64,000 bases of DNA from Shewanella marinintestina (lineage in GTDB: Bacteria > Pseudomonadota > Gammaproteobacteria > Enterobacterales > Shewanellaceae): assembly GCF_023283845.1 (NCBI RefSeq), contig NZ_JAKILC010000001.1:124001-188000 (forward strand), written 5' to 3'. The notes under the pieces are model-generated. The model ran no database searches, was not told the origin of the DNA, and saw only the letters and a list, made by a program, of their open reading frames with translations. A program made the position numbers and the translations under genes. Of this stretch, positions 58,548-64,000 are shown in pieces (the stretch's first letter is position 1; each line of letters starts with the position of its first letter).

Positions 58548-59984
58548 TCAAAGGGAATGCCCATATTTTTGTTGAGTACCCGTATCATCTAGCTTCGCAT
58601 CGGACTGTGCAGGCTCATAGGGGGTATCACTATTTTCATCTGACTTTTCTTTGTGTGATAATTTGCCAAGAAGGTAAAACTCGACATCTGAAGGCGAAAC
58701 AAAGCCATCTGTCGGTAACGAAATATCCTTACGATTGAATGCTCTTACCAGCCTTGGCGTAACCAAAATAACCAGTTCACTTTGACCACTTTGAAAACTC
58801 TTACTTGTAAATAGTTGCCCTAATACAGGCACGTCACCAAGGCCAGGTAATTTATCGATATTCTCTCTTAACGTGTCACTAATGAGGCCACTAATAGCGA
58901 TTGTTTGGCCATCTGCCAACTCCACTGTCGTAGCTGTACTACGTTTTACTAAAGAAGGGACAACTAAAGAGGTAGAAGTATTGCCTGAAATAGAGAATCC
59001 ATTTGCGGTGCTAACCTCACTAACAACTACATTTAGGTTTAAGTTTATTTGACCTGAATCCAACACAGTAGGAACAAACTTTACGCCAACACCGTAGTCT
59101 CTATACTCTACCGTAGTATTGCCATTTTCCCCGGGTACAGGTATAGGAAACTCCCCCCCTGATAAAAACTCCGCGGACTGTCCACTCATTGCTGTAACAT
59201 TAGGTTCAGCAAGCACTTTTGCTAATCCATTTTGTTTAGCCACATCAAGTGCAAAATTCATTAATAAGTCGCCATTGATATATTGCGCAAAAAGGCCTTT
59301 ACCATCGATCCCACCAATGCTTCCTGGATCAAAGCCTCCACCGCCACCAACAACGCCACCAGATAGATTTGAACCTTGATTAAAAATAAAGAATTTAGAA
59401 TCAAATTGTCTTGCAACGTTTCTTTGAACTTCAGCGACAACGACTTCTAACATAACTTGATGATCGCCACCTATTGTCATCATGTTTAGAACTTTACTTG
59501 GCGCTAGTCCCCCTGCAGCAGCGGCAGCATAGCCTTCTGCAAGCTCTACAGCCGTATTCATCTTTTGTAAATTAGAAGCCTGACCGCTAAGTAAGAGCTG
59601 TCCTTGAGACGTTTGAACCCCCAGTTTTTCAGTTGGTAAAAACTGATGTAACCGCGTTTTCAATCCATTTAAATCATGAGTAACTTCAATATCCATAATT
59701 TTGGAAAGTCGTTCATTTTCGTCCCAAATCATTATATTAGTGCTACCGAGCTGCTTTCCTAATATATAAAGCTCGTTATTGGGCAATAATTTGATATCAG
59801 CAATACTTGGGTTACCAACTGATACTCTATGGACAGGTTCATTAAGCATTAACACGCGAGATTTAAAAATTGGGATCAGCTTAATGTCGTTTCTAATACC
59901 TGATGTAGGTCCGCCAGCTTCAACCACCGACGAAGCTAATATTATAAAGAAACAAACAATTAAACATTGACGAAGCAAGGACAT
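58548..59984 (-). CDS. rcpA: Tad pilus outer-membrane secretin RcpA (CpaC)
   Basis: A 478-aa secretin forming the outer-membrane channel. After a signal peptide (LIVCFFIILASSVVEA) come the pilus/BON-type N-domain (NEPVHRVSVGNPSIADIKLL) and the secretin core. The core includes LAEPNVTAMSGQSAEFLSGGEFPIP, GVGVKFVPTVLD and the C-terminal LVILVTPRLV. The start at 59984 is fixed by AAGGAG six bases upstream; an ATG 18 bp earlier precedes that site and is unlikely. A glycine-rich insert GGVVGGGGGFDPGSIGG sits mid-protein. Confidence 0.94.
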   Translation of the reverse strand: MSLLRQCLIVCFFIILASSVVEAGGPTSGIRNDIKLIPIFKSRVLMLNEPVHRVSVGNPSIADIKLLPNNELYILGKQLGSTNIMIWDENERLSKIMDIEVTHDLNGLKTRLHQFLPTEKLGVQTSQGQLLLSGQASNLQKMNTAVELAEGYAAAAAGGLAPSKVLNMMTIGGDHQVMLEVVVAEVQRNVARQFDSKFFIFNQGSNLSGGVVGGGGGFDPGSIGGIDGKGLFAQYINGDLLMNFALDVAKQNGLAKVLAEPNVTAMSGQSAEFLSGGEFPIPVPGENGNTTVEYRDYGVGVKFVPTVLDSGQINLNLNVVVSEVSTANGFSISGNTSTSLVVPSLVKRSTATTVELADGQTIAISGLISDTLRENIDKLPGLGDVPVLGQLFTSKSFQSGQSELVILVTPRLVRAFNRKDISLPTDGFVSPSDVEFYLLGKLSHKEKSDENSDTPYEPAQSDAKLDDTGTQQKYGHSL

Positions 59985-60016
59985 GTTATTCTCCTTAAAC
60001 ATGAATTTCTTTTTTG

Positions 60017-60844
60017 CTATGGATGTTTGTTACTGATTTTAATTTCTCTTTCATTCATGCCTTTCAGTAAAAGAACCTTATCCGTATTTCGGTCTTCATT
60101 TGACGGTTCTTCGGGTACAATGGCCCCCGTCGATTGTTGTTCAATAGAGGCTAATTGGACATCTGATTGCTTATTTTCTATTTCAGCCAGTTCGATAACA
60201 GCTGTATCGTTCGGGTTTCGAAGAGCTAACTGCAATGATCCACGAGTTTTTGCGATCATTAATGTTTCCGCTTGCTCAAGGCTTAGCTCTAGGGTTACCG
60301 CACGTACTAACACGGGTTTGTTTTCATCGTTTGACGCCCGCTGATCAATAGCTAAGATTTTTACGTTTGCAAGAACAATATCTGTTTTCAAGCCACCGCT
60401 TGTAATGATGTTAATGATGTCTACTCGGTTACCTGGCAGCAAAAAGCCCGCTACACCTACAACGTCATTAACCCTTATTGTTACCGCCCGCATTGTAGGC
60501 GTAATTAGACTCGCTAATGTACTCCCTTCCCCTTTTTTGGTTAAACGCTCTTTCCGTAAAACCTCTCCTTGGTAAAGCCGGTTTTTAACAACCATTCCCT
60601 CGGCCTCAGTAATATCCATTATCGCCCCCTTCGGAATTAACCCATCGGGTACAGGTGTTACAGCTAGGTGCTTGCGCTCAATAATCGTGCCTAGCGGCAC
60701 CTCTGCCACGACGGTAACAACACTGCGAGTGCGCTCTGTATTGTCTGACGGAGTGTTTGACTTCAACCAATTTTGTGCGAGGTAGACCGCTGTGATACCA
60801 AACACCAATGATAAAATGACAAATAAAAGTGTTTTATTGTTCAT
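60017..60844 (-). CDS. rcpC: Tad pilus assembly protein RcpC (CpaB)
   Basis: A 275-aa periplasmic protein with an N-terminal helix (LLFVILSLVFGITAVYLAQNWL) and a SAF domain near residues 45-110 (VPLGTIIERKHLAVTPVPDG). A CpaB-type domain with MRAVTIRVNDVVGVAGFLLPGNRVDII follows. It works with the secretin encoded next. ATG start after AGGAG. Confidence 0.92.
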   Translation of the reverse strand: MNNKTLLFVILSLVFGITAVYLAQNWLKSNTPSDNTERTRSVVTVVAEVPLGTIIERKHLAVTPVPDGLIPKGAIMDITEAEGMVVKNRLYQGEVLRKERLTKKGEGSTLASLITPTMRAVTIRVNDVVGVAGFLLPGNRVDIINIITSGGLKTDIVLANVKILAIDQRASNDENKPVLVRAVTLELSLEQAETLMIAKTRGSLQLALRNPNDTAVIELAEIENKQSDVQLASIEQQSTGAIVPEEPSNEDRNTDKVLLLKGMNEREIKISNKHP

Positions 60845-60872
60845 TCGTCGCTCCTAATTTCATCAAAACATC

Positions 60873-62186
60873 TTAAACGAAGTAAATAGACCAAGCGGAG
60901 TCAACCAAAGATGGGGTTACAACCGGCTCAAACTCCATAAAGTTGATTTGATCAGACATAATTCCTAGTAGGTCACGTGGGTAGCAAGGTATAAGAGGCT
61001 TGTCATACCTTTGGTGGTAATCTGTTAATAAGTATTGAAAAACCTCTTCTGAGCAACTCAAACCAAGGCTTTCACAAACTTGGAACCAAATTTTCCTATA
61101 AAGAGCTTCATCTAACGCATCAAAGTGAATTTTGTAGCCGAGACGTCTTAAAAATGCCTCGTCAACTAATTCATTAGGATCAAGGTTAGTTGAAAAAAGT
61201 AAAATAAGTTCAAAAGGGATTTCAAAGTGCTCTCCTGATTGTAGGCTAAGAAAATCCCTACGCTCCTCCATTGGAATAATCCAACGATTGAATAGTTGTT
61301 TTGCACTAATTTTTTGACGACCCAAATCATCTAAAAGTAAGATCCCGTTATTGGCTTTTAGCTGCAGTGGTGCCATATAAGTACGGCTATGGCTATCAAA
61401 TTGCACTTCAAGCATTTCAGCGGTTAACTCGCCACCGGTGATCCTTAGCGGCCTTTCACATCTTATCCAGCGAGGGTCATGCCCTTGTGATAACTGTAAG
61501 TTTGTTTGAGTCGTTCCACTGTTAATTCTGTGATGTAATTCAGGGTCAAAAACTTGAATGATTTCGTTACCAATGGCTAACGCATAGGGGATCAGTACTG
61601 TGTCCCCTAAAGTAAGGTTTAGATGCCGACAAAGGTAGCTTTTGCCGGTACCAGGAGGTCCATAGATAAGAACCGGTCGACTTGAATTCATCGCTGGACC
61701 GATTTTAAAAAGTAAATCCTTGGGCAAGACTAATGCAGACAAACCTTTTTCTAACATTTCATAAGTAATAGGAGTTGCCCTGCTAGATTGCTGCTTACAA
61801 ATCTCGGCATACTGTTTCAAAGGTACAGGCGCTAGCCCAACATATCCATTTCGGGATAGTGCTTGTTTAGCATGTAACTCGCCGCCTGCACTTAACGCAT
61901 AACGCATTTGACCATCTAATGTAGTTTGTCTGTTTTCGACCCAAGCTAAACTCTTTGCCGTGTCGAGTAACTGTTGAATAATACCGCCCGTGACGCCTGT
62001 TAATTTAGTTAATTGTTCTTTAGTTAATACGCCGGACGCAGAAAGGTGTTTCGTTAACAAGTCCAGAAGCAAAGATTCCGGCAAGCCAGTGTCCTCAATG
62101 GTTATTGGGCGAGAGGCAAGCTGCTCATTAGTGACCAAAGACGTTATACTTGACTTATCTGTGTGCAAATGACTCGTTTCGATCAT
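60873..62186 (-). CDS. AAA+ ATPase embedded in the tad operon
   Basis: A 437-aa ATPase with Walker A GPPGTGKS (176-183), Walker B GILLLDDLGR (281-290), a sensor-1-like FSTNLD (T333-N334) and the arginine pair RR (347-348). The first 110 residues resemble a winged-helix region (LTKEQLTKLTGVTGGIIQQLLD). It is not one of the canonical Tad components, which already include the TadA ATPase. Its place between the prepilin peptidase and CpaB genes suggests a role in assembly or regulation. The function is unknown to me. GGGGAT ribosome site. Confidence 0.75.
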   Translation of the reverse strand: MIETSHLHTDKSSITSLVTNEQLASRPITIEDTGLPESLLLDLLTKHLSASGVLTKEQLTKLTGVTGGIIQQLLDTAKSLAWVENRQTTLDGQMRYALSAGGELHAKQALSRNGYVGLAPVPLKQYAEICKQQSSRATPITYEMLEKGLSALVLPKDLLFKIGPAMNSSRPVLIYGPPGTGKSYLCRHLNLTLGDTVLIPYALAIGNEIIQVFDPELHHRINSGTTQTNLQLSQGHDPRWIRCERPLRITGGELTAEMLEVQFDSHSRTYMAPLQLKANNGILLLDDLGRQKISAKQLFNRWIIPMEERRDFLSLQSGEHFEIPFELILLFSTNLDPNELVDEAFLRRLGYKIHFDALDEALYRKIWFQVCESLGLSCSEEVFQYLLTDYHQRYDKPLIPCYPRDLLGIMSDQINFMEFEPVVTPSLVDSAWSIYFV

Positions 62187-62196
62187 GTCTTATCCC

Positions 62197-62763
62197 CTAA
62201 GAGATTAAATAATTACTTACTGACGAGTACAACTTAGTAATGTCTGGTGACAGTGCGCAAGCCCACAACCAACCTAAAGCTAATGCCGGTGCATAAGGGA
62301 CCTTTTGGCCGGCAGCCTCGTCACTTTCAGGCTTAAAATAAGTTCTTAAATAAAAACAATCCCAATAACGCCCAAAGGTTTTTCTAACTCCTTTAAACCC
62401 CGTTTGCCATAGAATCAAAATGAGGCTAGTTATTGCGCCGGCTACCACGGCATACAAAACACTCCAAATTAAAAGCGTTGGCCCCATTAATGCTCCAATC
62501 CCCATCATTAATTTGATGTCACCAGCACCTAGGATCTTGAATATAAATGTCGGGAATAAAATAATAAAAGCAAGAGTAAAACCCAAAAATGAAAGCATTA
62601 ACCCATTTAATTGTGCAAAATAACTATTAATAACAAAACCAGAAAATATTGTTATCAAACAAAGCCAATTCGGTATTTTTTTTAACGTTAAATCAAAGGC
62701 TATTGCAATAATAAAAAATAAACCTGAAGAAATTATCTGCATTAATAACTGTTCATCAACCAT
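62197..62763 (-). CDS. tadV: Tad prepilin peptidase TadV (CpaA)
   Basis: An aspartyl membrane protease (188 aa) that removes the leaders of Flp, TadE and TadF. The two catalytic aspartates are D24 in FDLTLKKIPNW and D82 in GAGDIKLMMG. About six helices. The start at 62763 is set by AAAGGAGGA four to five bases upstream; a longer frame would read through the flp-tadV hairpin. Confidence 0.93.
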   Translation of the reverse strand: MVDEQLLMQIISSGLFFIIAIAFDLTLKKIPNWLCLITIFSGFVINSYFAQLNGLMLSFLGFTLAFIILFPTFIFKILGAGDIKLMMGIGALMGPTLLIWSVLYAVVAGAITSLILILWQTGFKGVRKTFGRYWDCFYLRTYFKPESDEAAGQKVPYAPALALGWLWACALSPDITKLYSSVSNYLIS

Positions 62764-62785
62764 AATTCCTCCTTTATTTAAATAA

Positions 62786-62813
62786 AGGTTACTCAACGCT
62801 TCTTGAGTAACCT
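62786..62813 (-). terminator. Attenuating hairpin between flp and tadV
   Basis: AGGTTACTCAA / TTGAGTAACCT, a perfect 11-bp stem with a 6-nt loop, followed on the minus strand by TTTATTT. It fits partial termination, which would give more pilin mRNA than machinery mRNA. Confidence 0.75.
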
Positions 62814-62834
62814 CTATTTAATAGGAAAATGCCT

Positions 62835-63023
62835 TTAACAGTTACTACTATCACCATTTACTGCTGACGCTAAACAACTAATTCTACTAGTCGCGTTATC
62901 ACCCAATTCGCTAAATGCGGCGATCATGCCGCCGACAACTAAGCCACCTGCAATCGCATACTCAACAGCTGTTAAACCGCTTTCATCTTCAATAAAATCT
63001 TTCATTATTTTTTTGATATCCAT
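62835..63023 (-). CDS. flp: Flp-type major pilin
   Basis: A 62-aa prepilin. The Flp motif is G16|LTAVEYAIAGGLVV with glutamate at mature position 5 and tyrosine next, followed by a hydrophobic helix. Mature length is 46 aa. Two C-terminal cysteines (SCLAS and SNC) may form a disulfide. The start is the ATG at 63023, six bases after GGTGGAG; a GTG 12 bp upstream lies inside that site. First gene of the tad operon. Confidence 0.94.
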   Translation of the reverse strand: MDIKKIMKDFIEDESGLTAVEYAIAGGLVVGGMIAAFSELGDNATSRISCLASAVNGDSSNC

Positions 63024-63564
63024 GAGAATCTCCACCTTAGAACTTGATTACCTACGCTTGGTAATAGTGTTATGTTACACAGGTAAGCAACCTGAGCTTC
63101 CCTTCGTAACGCTACTAATAAAAGTAGCAAACGGATCACTTTCTAACCATGTAGAATAATTTTTTGGTCTACAACCAAGTAATCTCATCTATTCAACAAA
63201 CCTAGACTCAAATACAAATGGTTATCAATCACTAAATGACGATACATAAATTTGTAGCTTTTAAAGCAATAACCAACCAGTAATCAGTCATATATACTGC
63301 AACTAAAATCATCAAATTTATTTAACATCTTTATTTTGTTCAAAAAGAAAACAAAAAAAATAAAGAGAAAAGTAAATAAATTGTAAAATTAGACCAGTTA
63401 ATTATTCTTCTAAAATAAACAGTAACTTTAGTGCCGCCGTTAAATCATTGTATACACTAATTAATAGAGGGGATAACAGATTAGCTTTAGAATATATTTT
63501 GGAGTGAATTATCCAGTCTCACTGGATTTATTAATCAACACTTGGAAAATAAAGTTAAAATTTA
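63024..63564. other. AT-rich region between flp and the IS fragment
   Basis: About 540 bp without a gene. The flp promoter should be in the left part. Visible structures are short inverted repeats GCTACT / AGTAGC (63111-63128) and ATCCAGT / ACTGGAT (63511-63527). The right part, 63300-63400, is extremely A-rich. No sigma-54 signature was seen. Confidence 0.5.
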
Positions 63565-63966
63565 TCACAACCTTTCAATCATTTTATAAATGCTCGAAAT
63601 TTCATACTTAACACCAAAACTTTCTTCAATATAAGTTTGAACAGTGTATCCTTTTACTTTTCCACTTTTAGAGTTTTTAACACTATTATCAATAAACAAT
63701 TTTACTTGTTCCACCTGTTTTTCAGTTAATATCATTGGACGGCCTGAATGTGGTTTTTCTTTTAGCCCTTCTAAGCCCTTAGATAAATAATTACTTACCC
63801 ATCGATTAACACTTGTACGACTCACTTTTAAAAACTCAGCAATTTGATATCGAGACTTACCGTCTTGAAAGTGGACAATCGCAAGCAATTTAAGTCTCAT
63901 CCGCGCACTTTTTTCCTTTCGAATTAACTTAGCTAATGATCGATTATCATGGCATAACTTATCCAT
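63565..63966 (-). mobile_element. IS630-type transposase, N-terminal part only
   Basis: A 133-aa frame with the helix-turn-helix of IS630-family transposases: QIAEFLKVSRTSVNRWVSNYLSKGLEGLKEKPHSGRP, then a linker ending SSIYKMIERL. The protein stops where the DDE catalytic domain would begin, and no other minus-strand frame below it continues that domain over the next 100 bp. So it is either OrfA of a two-frame element whose OrfB is lost, or a truncated remnant. It probably cannot transpose by itself. Confidence 0.7.
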
Positions 63967-64000
63967 ATTTACTCCTTCAACATGGCTAAAAACTGTAGTC

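Noticed and set aside
1..64000. CRISPR arrays, tRNA or rRNA genes, prophage
   Set aside because: No regularly spaced repeats, cloverleaf sequences, rRNA segments or phage structural genes were seen in the intergenic regions or coding content.

Overview
The window looks like chromosome of a marine gammaproteobacterium, most probably Shewanella or a close relative. The clearest sign is the order hyaA-hyaB-hyaC-hyaD-(HypF-like gene)-hypF-hypB-hypC-hypD-hypE-hypA, which I recall as the Shewanella [NiFe]-hydrogenase layout. The EarP/EF-P pair with Arg32, the FNR/CRP-type sites and the housekeeping genes fit the same group. This assignment comes from gene content and order; no database search was run. 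I see no rRNA, tRNA, CRISPR array or riboswitch.

Region by region: 1-5.7 kb (+) holds earP-efp, alaA, and a yfbR/dNTPase nucleotide-hydrolase pair. 5.7-9.4 kb has a MarC-family gene divergent from adhE, whose leader carries a terminator-like hairpin. 9.4-13.5 kb (-) is a creB-creC-creD-DUF2809 operon. 14.2-19.4 kb carries both glyoxylate-shunt enzymes, glcB (-) and aceA (+), with a LysR regulator between them and a 26-bp sequence shared by the two control regions. 19.7-21.4 kb holds two tandem paralogous type IV pilin-like genes. 21.4-31.8 kb is housekeeping: an exported S9 peptidase, class I fumarase, pabB, nudL, asnS and a lipoprotein M3 peptidase. 32-36.8 kb (-) is the cyoABCDE bo3-type quinol oxidase operon. 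38-50.1 kb (+) is the complete uptake-hydrogenase operon with its maturation genes. 50.3-63.0 kb (-) is a full Tad/Flp tight-adherence pilus operon. 63.6-64 kb carries the N-terminal half of an IS630-type transposase.

How the genes work together: HyaABC should oxidise H2 at the periplasmic face and pass electrons through cytochrome b to quinone. HypA-F build the active site and HyaD clips the large subunit. A near-consensus FNR-type site, a CRP-type site and a plausible -10 element precede hyaA, and a second FNR-type site precedes hypB. Between hyaD and hypF is a diverged, apparently catalytically dead full-length copy of HypF. It keeps one CX2C-X18-CX2C zinc finger but lacks the acylphosphatase Arg motif and the HHYAH metal motif. 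I regard this as the most interesting unexplained gene here. The Tad operon runs from flp through prepilin peptidase, a non-canonical AAA+ ATPase, CpaB, secretin, a small lipoprotein, TadG, two TadE-like pseudopilins, TadZ, TadA, TadB and TadC to a TPR lipoprotein. A hairpin after flp probably sets the pilin:machinery ratio.
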